A DNA stretch of 64,000 nucleotides from Volvox africanus (lineage: Eukaryota > Chlorophyta > Chlorophyceae > Chlamydomonadales > Volvocaceae). Position 1 is the first letter of the stretch. The number at the start of each line of letters is the position of its first letter. Positions 44,894-55,530 of this stretch are shown here, one piece after another. The notes under the pieces are model-generated. The model did no database searches, was not told where the DNA came from, and saw only the letters and a list, made by a program, of their open reading frames with translations. A program made the translations under genes and the position numbers. The stretch spans positions 2,839,001 through 2,903,000 of the forward strand of contig BSDZ01000004.1 of the NCBI GenBank assembly GCA_030268105.1. The letters are read 5' to 3'.

Positions 44894-45392
44894 CAAACCA
44901 TACCTCTGCAGGATACGGGATGCCAGGTAAAGCAACCTGCTGGCCTGAAAGGTCAAGACCATTAAAGAGACCAGTACCTTTTGGAAAGGACTGAACCTTG
45001 CGCATACCTACAAGTTCAGCAGAGGCCAGACGAGCTACATGCTGTGGCAAAAGAATACCAGCTGCTGTATCAGGTCTATGCTGCTTGCAGGTGCGGTAAT
45101 GACTGAGCAAGGCCCTTAAATGATGAAGTGAGGAGGGAATCAGAAGGACGGTGTGCCCACCAAGGTCAGCCGATGAAAGGGAACGTCCATGAGGTGCCAG
45201 AAGGTTACACATGGAATCAAACCCAGCCTTGACGGCCAAGGCATCAAATGAAAATCGGCGACCAACAGCGGTCTCAAGGTCAGCAAGGACCTCTGGGTGC
45301 AAGGCGCGCACAAAGCTATGCACACCTGAACCTATCTGTCCGGACTTAGAAAACCCAGGCAAGCTCTCCTCAGCACCAGCCTGGGCAAGGCA
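44894..45392 (-). pseudogene. pol: Family-2 element F: start of pol, left half
   Basis: It continues in frame from the gag TAG at 45395-45393. The N-terminal region before the protease resembles that of family 1 (HTVLLIPSSL, AAGILLPQH, GTGLFNGLD). It ends GIPYPAEVWF at GTTTG, where the C 5' LTR begins. The plus-strand half at 55531 starts with GTTTG and continues the same sentence of protein, so the two halves were one gene before insertion and inversion. Confidence 0.88.
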
Positions 45393-45395
45393 CTA
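45354..45395 (-). promoter_or_regulatory. UAG readthrough signal with hairpin (family 2, F)
   Basis: TAG at 45395-45393, spacer of 7 nt, stem CCCAGGC (45385-45379), loop of 18 nt, stem GCCTGGG (45360-45354). Geometry is identical to family 1, but pairs 4 and 7 are changed on both sides, so the stem is kept by compensation. Confidence 0.8.
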
Positions 45396-46792
45396 GTGGC
45401 CATTGCCTTGTGCCACGGCGGCACGAGCCTCAGGGGGATGCAATGTGCACTCATCATATGAGTGGCCGGCAGCCCGGCAGCAAAAGCAAACGTTGCCCCC
45501 TGCCTCCTGATGCAAATCCCTCAAGTCACCACGGGTGAGTTGGCGACCATAACGGTTATAAAACCGGGTGAGCTCACACTCCTGGTCCACCGTCAAGGAC
45601 TGCGGTTTAATACCTCCACCACCACCCGGCTGGTGGCCATGGCGGCCCCCACGTGCATTTCCCCTGCCTCCTGAACTAGGACGCTTGTCACGCTGACGGG
45701 GACGGGACGCTGAGGAAGGACCGGTGCCTACGGTGGCAGCGGCAGCCTGCGGTGCGTGAGCACGCACACGCTTAGCTGGGGGCTCTCCATCAGAGGCCTC
45801 CATAGCGTCATATCCAACCACATCCTGCATAGAGATGGCATTAGAGCGAACACCAGAACGGAACCGGCGTTCAGCGAGGATGCGGGCCTCTTCGCCAGAG
45901 GCATGACGCACAAGGTCATCATAGCTGGTGAAGGGTCTTCCCTTCTCGTCAGCTGCACACTTAGGTTGCCGGACACCAGACAGACCTTGCCTTGCTGAAA
46001 CCAAAACAGTTTCTCACGAGGGTGGATATCAGGAATATCCAGGAATAATGCCTCAAGGCGGGCATGATATGCAGGGACATTTTCACCAGTCTGCATATAG
46101 AAGGACTTGTCAGCAAGCTTCTGACGAGCCTCCTGCTCAACCGACAGAATTTGTGGTGCAAAGCGAATGTGCAAATTCTCTAGGATAGATTCCCCGGTGA
46201 GCTGAGTCTGAGAGAGCGACCACTCATCATACCAGACCTTAGCATTGCCACGCAATTCCTGAGACAGGAACAGACAGCAAGAACGCTGGTCCTGGCCCCA
46301 CGGAATGACCCCAAAGAATAGGTTAACATCCCGAATGAAAGCACGAACCCGGGCGGAAATCTCCTTAGCATCTAGTTTGTCATCCAGCATCAACACTGGA
46401 GTCGGCAAACTGACCCGCGGAAGCTCTGCAGCCGAGTGAGTCGTAGACGGACTCTGCTCCGCAATAGGCAAAATAGGTTGCCCGTCGCGCGTGCGCCTGC
46501 TAGGCGTTTGCGTGGCTGGCACAGGCGGCGCAGCAGCAAAGACGTTCACAGGTTCATTAGCAATTCCCATAGAAGGAATGCGATTTAAAGTGGTTCAATT
46601 GCCACTATTGGCTACGGCGTCAAGGCGACCCGTGTGTTGGTCAACAGCATCATGCAATGTACCAACAACTGGCACAGCTTGCTGAGCTTGAGAACCAGAA
46701 GCCATTGCAACCGCAATAGGACGAGGACTAGGTAATCCGGAATAGGTATTCACACGATTACGTCCTCCAGCCAAGGCAAAGAGAGATGCCAT
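45393..46792 (-). pseudogene. gag: Gag of family-2 element F, with one stop and one frameshift
   Basis: ATG at 46792 opens MASLFALAGGRNRV. An in-frame TGA at 46597-46595 interrupts it (AAT TGA ACC, consistent with CGA to TGA), and the frame resumes. The gag helical region contains RDVNLFFG, NAKVWYDEW and REKLFWFQQG. After the latter, near 46000, a one-base indel shifts the frame into SGVRQPKCAADEKG and on to 45393. The C-terminal part is rich in Gly/Arg and has a canonical zinc knuckle (C-x2-C-x4-H-x4-C, CFCCRAAGHSYDEC). It ends in TAG followed by pol in frame. F cannot make intact Gag. Confidence 0.88.
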
Positions 46793-47102
46793 TGGAGGTT
46801 ACTTTCCAGGAAGGACCCAGAAACGTACCCTTCTCAAACGTAAAGAACGTTTGTGTTGCAATGTCCACTCCACTGGAGCGTCTGAGATTTTGCAACAAAG
46901 GTGTCTGTTCTTCGTGAAAAGAAATAGGCGAAATCTCGCCGTCGTCTGCAAGGAGCACGACGAAGCCTAAATTTCACAGTAATAAATATGTTGTAGAATA
47001 CTCTATTTACCAGAGTAAAGTGTAGCTTTAATTGCTTCTAAGTTCAGACTAACGTCCATGTCCATGATTATCGAAAAGCACAGAAAGAGGTGTCCAGAAA
47101 GA

Positions 47103-47118
47103 CCGTCTCGATACCAGT
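47103..47118 (-). other. Primer binding site of F
   Basis: On the minus strand TGGTATCGAGACGGTC lies close to the 5' LTR. The first 12 bases match the family-1 PBS, so both families probably use the same tRNA. Confidence 0.75.
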
Positions 47119-47120
47119 TT

Positions 47121-47427
47121 TGTTGTATCACCCCAAACTAGTGGTAGTGATAACTACCGGTTGATAGGAAGAGCAGAGCGTAGGTACTCTGAGCTCAGTA
47201 CGGAAAGCCTCCATAAAGAGCCGTAATCTCTAAGGAAGACAAAACGTGGATATGTATTAAGGAAATACATATGATCAACCAGTGAAACCGAACTCAACTG
47301 AGTCTACCAGTGACGTGTCACAGTTGCACTAGGGCATGCAACCCTTAGCCTCTATATTAGCACATAGAGGGTGTAGCCACTGGCTACTTACTTAGCAAGG
47401 AGCTAAGGCCGGCACCGTAATACAACA
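47121..47427 (-). repeat. 5' LTR of element F (307 bp)
   Basis: Termini TGTTGTATTACGG and GATACAACA on the minus strand. It matches 59146-59453 closely. The five bases outside read GGGCC in the orientation of F, identical to the bases after the 3' LTR (59454-59458). Confidence 0.93.
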
Positions 47428-48042
47428 GGCCCCACCCTGTGGGATTGCCCATGTCCGTCGAATGTGACGGACCAAACATAATATCTCGCGGAAGCGCGAT
47501 ATTGGTCACAAATTACATTCTAATTTGCAAGGTATCTTTATTCTGGCCAATAACAATCGTATGAGTACAAACAAGTTTGTCAGTCTCCTTTGACCCCAGT
47601 CAAGGTCATATGAACACGTCTCGGCCTAGTTTCATTCCAAAAGGTGCCGCGTCTCTCATAATGGAATTCTGGCATGACGGCGTGAAATGAATCGAACAAT
47701 AAGTTTGGGTGACTAAGCTCACAGGCATGGCGATTAGCCACTTGTGTATATGTATAGCAGGTCGACGAATTTGCTTACAGTTACCTACAAAGAATGTAAC
47801 TTTGTGAACTCGTGAACTAGCAAACTTCAAACCGTTTCATTGTGAAGTAACCGGCCTGTACGGATTGTGGGGGGCCCCGCCCTTTTTCGGCTTCCATGAA
47901 GCCGACACCCTACTTGTTGTGAAGATTAGCAAATGTATGTGCACAATTACTACTGACAATATACAAGCAATAAATAAAGGGTATGAACGGGTGTTACACT
48001 GTGGGCGACTTGCCCTTAGAGGACAAGCACTATGGGCCGAAT
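47428..48042. other. Spacer between F and D (inverted host or older repeat DNA)
   Basis: No gene. It contains a CGGCTTC/GAAGCCG hairpin near 47888. It ends with about 50 bp (47992-48042) starting TGTTACACTGTGGG that also occurs before element E at 60690. Confidence 0.6.
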
Positions 48043-48875
48043 TGTTGTGCTACGGTTCGTTTCCGCCGATGCGTAGGTCGATGCGACCCTACGAGGCGAA
48101 ATGCTATCTTGATGAACGCATGAACGATCAATGCATATGAATGAACTTGCATGATATAAATGTATTCGTATATATTTATATATGCATTTGGCATGACACC
48201 ATCATCCATCGCGACATCGCATCATGGCAAATCCGCATAGCATGCATGAAAGCCCGAAGCATTGAAGTGCGCATTATGCTCGTGCTACGAAACGATAAGT
48301 AATATTATCTGATATAATATTACTTCATTACAGCACACGTTGAGAGCGCCGCACTTGTCGCGATACATGCCCTGCAACCGGATATCGTTATCCGGACCCT
48401 TGCATCATGCGAATGCCGGAAAGGCTTATACGTTGTTATGCGTAGACATCGCCTATATGCAGTAGGGTTGTCACATCTAGGATCGGCCTCCTGATGTGAA
48501 TCGTATGGCATTGCGATGCTGCGAGTATAACAGATGCGAGGACGGCTAAGCAAGATAAGACATTCGATACCGGAGAACACTCGTGTGTTCTATATTACTA
48601 TTGCTATACGCTATTCTACTTAGCCCGAGCTAAGCCTGAACTTCGCTAATCACCGCCGCGTGATGATTGCTTGCTTCCGGCGCTGACGGTGATTTCGTCC
48701 ATTGCATCGTTCCGATCTGTAAGACTGTAAGTTATATCTCTCTTCGTCTTGAAGTCTTCCGCTGTCTCTGTTTGCTCTCGCTTGCCTTGCTGTACTTGCA
48801 AGTGCTCACGCATCGGTGTCGAAAGTCTCCAGACGTGCAGATACTTATGAGCAAACGCGAACGAGAGGTACAACA
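48043..48875 (+). repeat. 5' LTR of element D (833 bp)
   Basis: TGTTGT and ACAACA ends. Original partner is 37411-38243. Flanked on the left by CGAAT, the complement of ATTCG. Confidence 0.93.
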
Positions 48876-48878
48876 ATT

Positions 48879-48897
48879 TGGTATCGAGACAGGTTCG
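48879..48897 (+). other. Primer binding site of D
   Basis: TGGTATCGAGACAGGTTCG, three bases after the LTR. Confidence 0.85.
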
Positions 48898-49341
48898 TTG
48901 CCTAACTGTCTCTCTTTGTCTAATCGGAAGTAGGTTCTTTCTATGGCGAGTTCCAGCGACGAACCACGAGGACCGCTAGATACTTTTGCCGAAGACCTAG
49001 GCCGCGCCGTTTTGGACGCCGCCGCTTCCGGTTTGTAATTGTTTAATTGCTTTTACTTAGATTGCTGCACTTGTTGTGTAAGTGTACGCTCTGAGTCGCA
49101 GGTAATCTCAGTGCACCGGCATTGCTTGCTGCGGCGACTGAGACTGGCTTTCGTCCGGACCAGTTGGCGACTCTCATTGCCCAAACTACGGAGATCAGGA
49201 CTCAGCTGGGCAAGTACTTGCTGAGTTTACTGAATCTTCTCAAGAGTACTGTCGGTAGGCTCACCGAATCGCTTTGTACTCTTGCCTTTGCGATAGAAGT
49301 CGGCTTCTATTACGCAAACCTAGGGTATCGCTTCGTGCTCC

Positions 49342-50577
49342 ATGTCCGCAGAACACGACGATACGCCGCACACTAGCCTAGCTAGCCAACCCGATTTTGT
49401 TGTGGCTGCTAGAGCGCCGGATAGAGGTCTTGAGACTGTTGGCATGCGAGCCACTCAAGAGCCTCTTGTCCTTCAGACCCCTGCTCACTTAATTGTGCCG
49501 CATTCAGCAGTTAACACCAATATGGACAACACTGCTGGACCAAGGGTTCTGCCATTACCTCAAGCTCGAGGGCATGATGACATCCCTGAGGTGATGAGAT
49601 TGTCAATTCCCGTTCCTAGGCTCAATATCTCGCTAAATGAAAAGACAGAAGGACATAGCATAGCCGATGCAACTCGTGCGTACATGTGTGACGCTAAAAA
49701 GTATCTCCAGGCTGTTCATGGTGGCGATAATGATGGTATCAGGTGTCTCTTCGTTGGTAACACCCTCGAGGGCTCAGCGAAGGACTGGTATCGCGAATGG
49801 ACCACCGCCCGGGGCGACTATACTTTTGACGAGATGATCGCCGCTTTGCTCGCACGGTTCGCTACTGAGGTTCAAGCACGTGATGTGGAGGCTTGTAAGG
49901 TTTTGGCAGCCGGTAGCTACCACATGCGTCGGGGTGAAAATGTACCTGCGTACCAGTCACGCTTCGAAGCACTAGTGACCCCCATTGCTGATCTCACTGA
50001 AACCGAGCGTGTCTTTTGGTTTAAGCGAGGCCTGACGAAACTTTTGGCTAAATGGTGCGCTACTGACTTGGCTGGGGTGCCGATCAAGTCGTATGATGCC
50101 TTGGTCACTTTTGCTAAGGGTACGGAGATACAACTCCTTGCCGGTGAGGAAGAAGTCAAGTCTGTCCCTTGTGCAAATGCCGTGCAAGTGCAGGATCCGC
50201 TTGGGGAAGCTGTAGCTCTCGACCAGGAACTCGGAGCGACCCGCCCCACGCCTACTGCCGCGACGCGACGTAGCAACCGGCAACGCCAGGCGCACGGGGG
50301 CGCTAGCTCGGGTGTCCGTGGGTCAGGAGGAGCAGGTCCGAGCTCGGACCCGGCTAAGAGCAGGAAGCATGGTGGCGTGCCGTCGTTGGCAGCCGCACAG
50401 CGCTCTCACCCCAATGCGAAGCGGACTCGCACGGATGACTTGTTTATGCCAAAATGGAATTGCAATTGTTCCGAGTTCGAACGTCGGAAAGCGGCCAATG
50501 TTTGTCTACGGTGCGCGGAGAGCCATCCTACGAAGGATTGCCCGTTACTACCGCCGTTTGTACCTCAGCCGAAATAG
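49342..50577 (+). CDS. gag: Gag polyprotein of D (411 aa)
   Basis: Open along its full length. The gag helical region and the C-terminal knuckle (CLRCAESHPTKDC, spacing 2-3-4) are present, with a basic Gly/Ser tract before it. It shares the TEGHSIADATRAY and EWTTARGDYTF variants with E. It ends in TAG (50575-50577), in frame with pol. The upstream leader holds the possible spliced small ORF at 48943-49376. Confidence 0.93.
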   Translation: MSAEHDDTPHTSLASQPDFVVAARAPDRGLETVGMRATQEPLVLQTPAHLIVPHSAVNTNMDNTAGPRVLPLPQARGHDDIPEVMRLSIPVPRLNISLNEKTEGHSIADATRAYMCDAKKYLQAVHGGDNDGIRCLFVGNTLEGSAKDWYREWTTARGDYTFDEMIAALLARFATEVQARDVEACKVLAAGSYHMRRGENVPAYQSRFEALVTPIADLTETERVFWFKRGLTKLLAKWCATDLAGVPIKSYDALVTFAKGTEIQLLAGEEEVKSVPCANAVQVQDPLGEAVALDQELGATRPTPTAATRRSNRQRQAHGGASSGVRGSGGAGPSSDPAKSRKHGGVPSLAAAQRSHPNAKRTRTDDLFMPKWNCNCSEFERRKAANVCLRCAESHPTKDCPLLPPFVPQPK

Positions 50578-50616
50578 GGGCTTGCCCGGGTTCCTGTGGA
50601 GGGGGCACCACCCGGG
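50575..50616 (+). promoter_or_regulatory. UAG readthrough signal with hairpin (D)
   Basis: TAG, 7-nt spacer, CCCGGGT (50585-50591), 18-nt loop, ACCCGGG (50610-50616). Identical to Y. Confidence 0.8.
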
Positions 50617-53600
50617 ATTTCTGAACTAACACGTGGTTGGTGGTCATCCTTACGGCCAGCCATGAAGGCATTGTTGCCTTGCGTACTTGGACACATCGAG
50701 CGAGTCATTGCGCGACGCATCACGCTTGACGGACGCACGGGACTTCTCTGCTTCGATCCGTTGTGTAATTTGTTTACACCTCGCCATCCCCTGTTGTCTA
50801 TCGATCTGTCTAACCACGTGGTTTTGTTCATCCCCTCGTCTCTGCGTGAGATGTCGGAACAGTTGGCCGTTCATAGGAGATGTAGGCGTCAATATCCAGG
50901 CACCGCCGCATGTGTATTACTCCCCGCTTTCTGTAGGCGCAAGGCAGAGGCATCGTTAAGGGGTATGCGGCGTGTCCACCGGTTCGAGCCGGGCACCGTT
51001 TTGTTTAATGGTGTGGATCGGGAGGGTACGCTGGCTCCGTGGCCAAGCACATCCTACTCGGTTGACGTTTGGTACGAAGCTCCTGATGAGGGTGCGGTAG
51101 GTTACGGACCCGCCCTAAGTGCACTGACGTTATTTGCTGGGCAGTCGCTCGTAGATAACCGTGTCCCAGTGGTTCAGATCGGTTTTAATGGCCGTACTCT
51201 GAAGGCACTTGTTGACACTGGTGCCAGCGACGACTTCATCTCTGTCGCAGAGGTGAATGCGCTGGGGTTGACCCCAGAGTCGTCTGATTGTCCAGAGGTT
51301 ACCCTTGCTGACGGGGGTAAGCATCCCATCGTGGGCAGGATTACCCTTAGCCTATCGATAGGCCCTTTGCGTGTTGTGACCCGGCCGTACGTGCTGCAGG
51401 GCTTAGCAGAGACTGCACCGTACATAATGGGGTCGTTGACATTACAGCAGTACCGCGTGCGCATCGACATGGAGACCGCAACCCTGCATATGTGCAAGGG
51501 TACTCTGTCGATTAAGGTACCTTTCCTGTCGTTCGAACATGTCACACCAAAGGAGGGCGAAGCTGAGGCGGTGCCTATGGTTAATTTCGCTGTGACCGCA
51601 ATGGCCGCGCGAATCGAACCAGAGCTAGTCGGGCATAAGGAGGCCATCCGTTTGTTACGGAAGGGTGCCCACGGACTGCTTTTGAGGCCGCGGGTGGGCT
51701 GTTGTGCCACCACCGCGCAGATTTCTGTGGATCCTGAGGTTGAGGCCCTACTGTCGCAGTATGAGGACGTCTTTAAAGATATCCCTGGCCTGCCACCTAT
51801 GCGTCCTGTTGATCACACAATCCCTCTTATGCCTGGAGCGCAGCCTACGGCCCGGCCAATGTACAGGTTGAGTCCATTGGAACTGGACGAGGTGAAGCGC
51901 CAGGTGACGGATTTGCTCGCGAAGGGTATGATACGCCCCAGCACATCCCCGTATTCTGCACCGATTTTGTTTGTCGGTAAGAAGGATGGGACCTTGCGCA
52001 TGTGCATCGATTACCGGGGGTTAAATGCGAGTACGGTGAAAAATCGCTACCCTTTGCCACGCGTTGACGACCTGTTGGATAAGCTGAAGGGTTTGGCTTA
52101 TTTTTCCTCAATTGACTTACAACAGGGCTATAATCAGATCCGCATCGCTGCCTCTGATATTCCGAAAACCGCTTTTCGGACGCCCTTCGGTCATTTCGAG
52201 TATACGGTCCTATCGTTTGGTTTGACTAATGCCCCTGCGACGTTTCAGGCGGTTATGGACCGAATGTTTAGGCCGTTTATCGACAGGTTCGTTGTTTGCT
52301 ACCTGGATGACATCTTGGTTTATTCTAAGACGCACGAGGAGCACTTGGAGCATCTTCGGCTCGTGCTCGACGTTATGAGGCGGGAGCAATTGTTTGCTAA
52401 ACGCGCCAAATGCTTTTGGGCACAGCCTCAGGTGGAATATTTAGGCCACATTGTGTCGGCCACTGGTGTGAAGATGGACCCGCGGAAGGTCGCCGTGGTT
52501 CACGATTGGCCCGCGCCTCAGAACCTCACGGAGCTGCGTAAGTTCCTTGGCTTGACCAATTATTTCCGAAAGTTCATTGAAAAATATTCCATCATTGCGG
52601 CCCCGCTTACTAACTTAACTCGCAAAGGCGTTTTCGTTTCGCTCGAGTCGTGGACGTCGCAATGCCAGCGGGCATTCGAAGAGCTCAAGCGAACCGTTGC
52701 CGAAGATGTCACCCTTGCATTCCCTGATTACTCGTTGCCGTTTCGTGTTGAGGTAGTGTCTGATGCCTCAATATTTGGAAGCGGCGCTGTATTGTTACAG
52801 GAAGGGCGACCGATTGCCTTCACGAGTAAGAAGTTTTCTGGTGCGGAGATTCGCTACACCACCGGGGAACAGGAGCTTCTGGCAGTGCTGCATGCTTTAA
52901 AGGAATGGCGCTGTTACCTCGAGGGACGCCCATTTACTTTAAAGACTGACCACAAGCCCCTAACGTTTTTGCAAAGCGTTCCGACGTTGAACCGCCGTCA
53001 GGCTAGGTGGATGGAATACCTAGCTAGGTTCGACTGCACCTGGGAGTACATTTCTGGTAAATTGAATATTGCCGATGCTCTCAGTCGACATCCGTCGCTA
53101 CACGCTGCAATTTTAGCAGCGCCCGTCTTGCGACCGCGTAACGAGGAGGTGCCGATCGCGACGGACCTCGCAGAGCGGTTGAAGGTGGCCTACAACGCAG
53201 ACGCCTGGTTCTCGGAGCCGGCTAATATAGAAAACCTTCGCAAGCAGAATGGCCTTTGGCTACGGACGGAGGGTGCAGCTACGCAAATCGTTGTTCCGAA
53301 CGACGACGCGCTACGCTACGACATTCTTGCGCGGTTCCACGAGGACCCGTTAGCAGGACACCCTGGTAGCAAGCGGTTGGTCGAATTGGTGCAACGTTCC
53401 TTTTGGTGGTCTCGTTCGGCTAACGATGCGGCAAACTTCGTACAGACATGCAGTCTGTGCCAGCACAATATGGCTTTGTCCGGTAAGGGTCATGGGTTGT
53501 TGCAACTGTTGCCTGTCCCGGACGCGCCTTGGGAAAGTGTTTCCATGGACTTCGTAGTCGCACTGCCCAAAACTGAGGGGGGATATGATGCGGTGTTCGT

Positions 53601-54639
53601 AATGGTCGATCGCCTGACTAAGATGGTCCACCTAGCACCATGCACATCATCCTGCACGGCTGAACAAACCGCACGCTTGTTTTTCGACAATTTGGTTCGG
53701 TTACACGGTGTTCCCAAAAACGTGATCTCGGACCGCGGTGGACAGTTCACGTCTAAGTTTTGGGAAGCGCTCTGCAAGCTAGTTGGCATGTGCGTCAACC
53801 TGAGCACAGTGTACCACCCGCAGACTGATGGTCAAACCGAACGCACAAACCGCACGTTGGGTGATATGTTGCGCAATTATGCTGGTCGCACACCACTCGT
53901 TTGGGATACATATTTGACTGCGGCAGAATTCGCGCTTAACAACGCTGTTAACCGCTCTACAGGCAAAAGTCCGTTCTTTCTTAACTACGGATTTCATCCC
54001 GCGCTACCCGTGTGGCGTGAGTTGGAAGTGAACGTGCCTGCTGCTAAACTTTTTGCCAAGTCTTTTATGTCCCGAATCACAGACGCGAAGTCGTGTTTGG
54101 ACGCGGCACAGCAACGAACGACGGAATACTACAACAAATCCAAGCAGGATGTGACGTTTTCGGAAGGACAACTCGTGTTGCTAAGCACCAAGAACTTGCG
54201 TTCCTTGGCTGATGGATCCCGAAAACTCTTACCCCGCTGGATTGGTCCGTATCCTGTCATGCGCATGGTTGGGAATGTGGCTGTGGAGCTTGCATTGCCC
54301 GCTGATATGACCATTCACCCCACGTTTCACGTATCGCTTGTTCGTCCTTATCGTGGTACAGAACCTGTCCCTGAGCCTTCTAACGCCCCCGCAGCGATCG
54401 AACCAGTTCCCGAGACCTGGATTGCTGGTAAACAGAAGTTTTACGATGTGGAGCGGGTGTTAGATTATCGCGCGCGTCGTGTGGGCCGACACCGACGTAA
54501 GCGGACAGTACACGAGTACTTGGTCAAGTGGACAGGGTATACCAGCGAGCACAACTCATGGGAACCGGCACACAACTTCTCGCAGGACATGAAGCCCCTG
54601 CTCGAAGAAGCCCGCAAACGTGCCACACAAGCCCAATGA
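50578..54639 (+). CDS. pol: Pol polyprotein of D, intact (about 1353 codons after the UAG)
   Basis: This is the best intact copy. Numbered from the GTG at 50596, the protease DTGA is at 207-210, RT YLDD at 569-572 and the RNase H Asp (VSDAS) at 723. The HHCC zinc region lies near 915-955. Integrase has D985, D1046 and E1082 (60 and 35 residues between), then GPYPV near 1215 and a chromodomain at about 1282-1335 ([24 protein letters not shown]). It ends in TGA. The GTG at 50596 is an unlikely start; the frame is open from the gag UAG, so readthrough as Gag-Pol is the better model. The protein would cut itself, copy the RNA in the particle and insert it, probably into marked chromatin. Confidence 0.94.
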   Translation, partial: GLARVPVEGAPPGISELTRGWWSSLRPAMKALLPCVLGHIERVIARRITLDGRTGLLCFDPLCNLFTPRHPLLSIDLSNHVVLFIPSSLREMSEQLAVHRRCRRQYPGTAACVLLPAFCRRKAEASLRGMRRVHRFEPGTVLFNGVDREGTLAPWPSTSYSVDVWYEAPDEGAVGYGPALSALTLFAGQSLVDNRVPVVQIGFNGRTLKALVDTGASDDFISVAEVNALGLTPESSDCPEVTLADGGKHPIVGRITLSLSIGPLRVVTRPYVLQGLAETAPYIMGSLTLQQYRVRIDMETATLHMCKGTLSIKVPFLSFEHVTPKEGEAEAVPMVNFAVTAMAARIEPELVGHKEAIRLLRKGAHGLLLRPRVGCCATTAQISVDPEVEALLSQYEDVFKDIPGLPPMRPVDHTIPLMPGAQPTARPMYRLSPLELDEVKRQVTDLLAKGMIRPSTSPYSAPILFVGKKDGTLRMCIDYRGLNASTVKNRYPLPRVDDLLDKLKGLAYFSSIDLQQGYNQIRIAASDIPKTAFRTPFGHFEYTVLSFGLTNAPATFQAVMDRMFRPFIDRFVVCYLDDILVYSKTHEEHLEHLRLVLDVMRREQLFAKRAKCFWAQPQVEYLGHIVSATGVKMDPRKVAVVHDWPAPQNLTELRKFLGLTNYFRKFIEKYSIIAAPLTNLTRKGVFVSLESWTSQCQRAFEELKRTVAEDVTLAFPDYSLPFRVEVVSDASIFGSGAVLLQEGRPIAFTSKKFSGAEIRYTTGEQELLAVLHALKEWRCYLEGRPFTLKTDHKPLTFLQSVPTLNRRQARWMEYLARFDCTWEYISGKLNIADALSRHPSLHAAILAAPVLRPRNEEVPIATDLAERLKVAYNADAWFSEPANIENLRKQNGLWLRTEGAATQIVVPNDDALRYDILARFHEDPLAGHPGSKRLVELVQRSFWWSRSANDAANFVQTCSLCQHNMALSGKGHGLLQLLPVPDAPWESVSMDFVVALPKTEGGYDAVFVMVDRLTKMVHLAPCTSSCTAEQTARLFFDNLVRLHGVPKNVISDRGGQFTSKFWEALCKLVGMCVNLSTVYHPQTDGQTERTNRTLGDMLRNYAGRTPLVWDTYLTAAEFALNNAVNRSTGKSPFFLNYGFHPALPVWRELEVNVPAAKLFAKSFMSRITDAKSCLDAAQQRTTEYYNKSKQDVTFSEGQLVLLSTKNLRSLADGSRKLLPRWIGPYPVMRMVGNVAVELALPADMTIHPTFHVSLVRPYRGTEPVPEPSNAPAAIEPVPETWIAGKQKFYDVERVLDYRARRVGRHRRKRTVHEYLVKWTGYTSEHNSWEPAHNFSQDMKPLLEEARKRATQAQ

Positions 54640-54683
54640 CCCTTGCAGTCGATGCTGTGTGAAGCAGCGAGGACGCTGCATAC

Positions 54684-54695
54684 GGGAGGGGGGAT
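54684..54695 (+). other. Polypurine tract of D
   Basis: GGGAGGGGGGAT, three bases before the 3' LTR. Confidence 0.8.
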
Positions 54696-54698
54696 AAT

Positions 54699-55530
54699 TG
54701 TTGTGCTACGGTTCGTTTCCCGCCGATGCGTAGGTCGATGCGATCCTACAAGGCGAAATGCTATCTTGATGAACGCATGAACCATCAATGCATATGAATG
54801 AACTTGCATGATATAAATGTATTCGTATATATTTATATATGCATTTGGCATGACACCATCATCCATCGCGACATCGCATCATGGCAAATCCGCCTAGCAT
54901 GCATGAAATCCCAAATCATCGAAGTGCACAATATGCTCGTGCTATGAAACGATAAGTAATATTATCTGATATAATATTACTTCATTACAGCACACGTTGA
55001 GAGCGCCGCACTTGTCGCGATGCATGCCTTGCAACCGAATATCGTTATTCGGACCCTTGCATCATGCGAATGCCGGAAAGGCTTATACGTTGTTATACAT
55101 GGACATCGCCTATACGCAGTAGGGTTGTCACACTTAGGATCGGCCTCCTAGTGTGAATCGTACGGCATCGCGATGCTACGAGTATAACAGATGCGAGGAC
55201 GGCTAAGCAAGAGAAGATATTCGACACCGGAGAACACTCGTGTATTCTACATTATCATTGCTATACACTATTCTACTTAGCCCGAGCTAAGCCTAAACTT
55301 CGCTATCACCGCCGCGTGATGATTGCTTGCTTCCGGCGCTGACGGCGATTACGTCCATTGCACCGCTTCTATCTGTAAGACTGTAAGTTATATCTCTTCT
55401 TGTTTGAAGTCTTCCGCTGTCTCTGTTTGCTCGCGCTTGTTTTGCTGTACTTGCAAGTGCTCGCGCATTGGTGTCGCAAGCCTTCAGACGTGCAGATACT
55501 TATGAGCAAACACAAAGGAGAGGTACAACA
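54699..55530 (+). repeat. 3' LTR of element D (832 bp)
   Basis: Partner of 44063-44893. Ends in TACAACA and is followed at once by GTTTG of the family-2 pol. Open frames reading out of this LTR into F (from 55400) are not natural gene starts. Confidence 0.93.

Larger units (their letters stand above)
37411..55530. other. Inversion between elements C and D (P/Q recombination)
   Basis: Flipping the stretch between a point in the interior of C and one in the interior of D restores several things at once. LTR pairs become neighbours of one element each. Target duplications match (GTTTG exactly; ATTCA with ATTCG). F becomes a single plus-strand element with GGGCC on both sides and an unbroken pol sentence. 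Breakpoints lie in 38244-44062 and 48876-54698. Confidence 0.9.
48043..55530 (+). mobile_element. Element D, family-1 chromovirus, coding-intact but recombinant
   Basis: 5' LTR, PBS, gag, UAG, pol, polypurine tract, 3' LTR, all in order. gag and pol are fully open. The LTRs are not a pair: the 5' LTR matches that of C at 37411 and the 3' LTR that at 44063. Flanks also disagree (CGAAT before, GTTTG after). D is the reciprocal recombinant of C. Confidence 0.92.

Noticed and set aside
55400..55530. Apparent start of the family-2 pol inside the LTR of D
   Set aside because: It is open only because the LTR of D happens to be in frame. The true upstream part of this pol is at 45392-44894 on the other strand.
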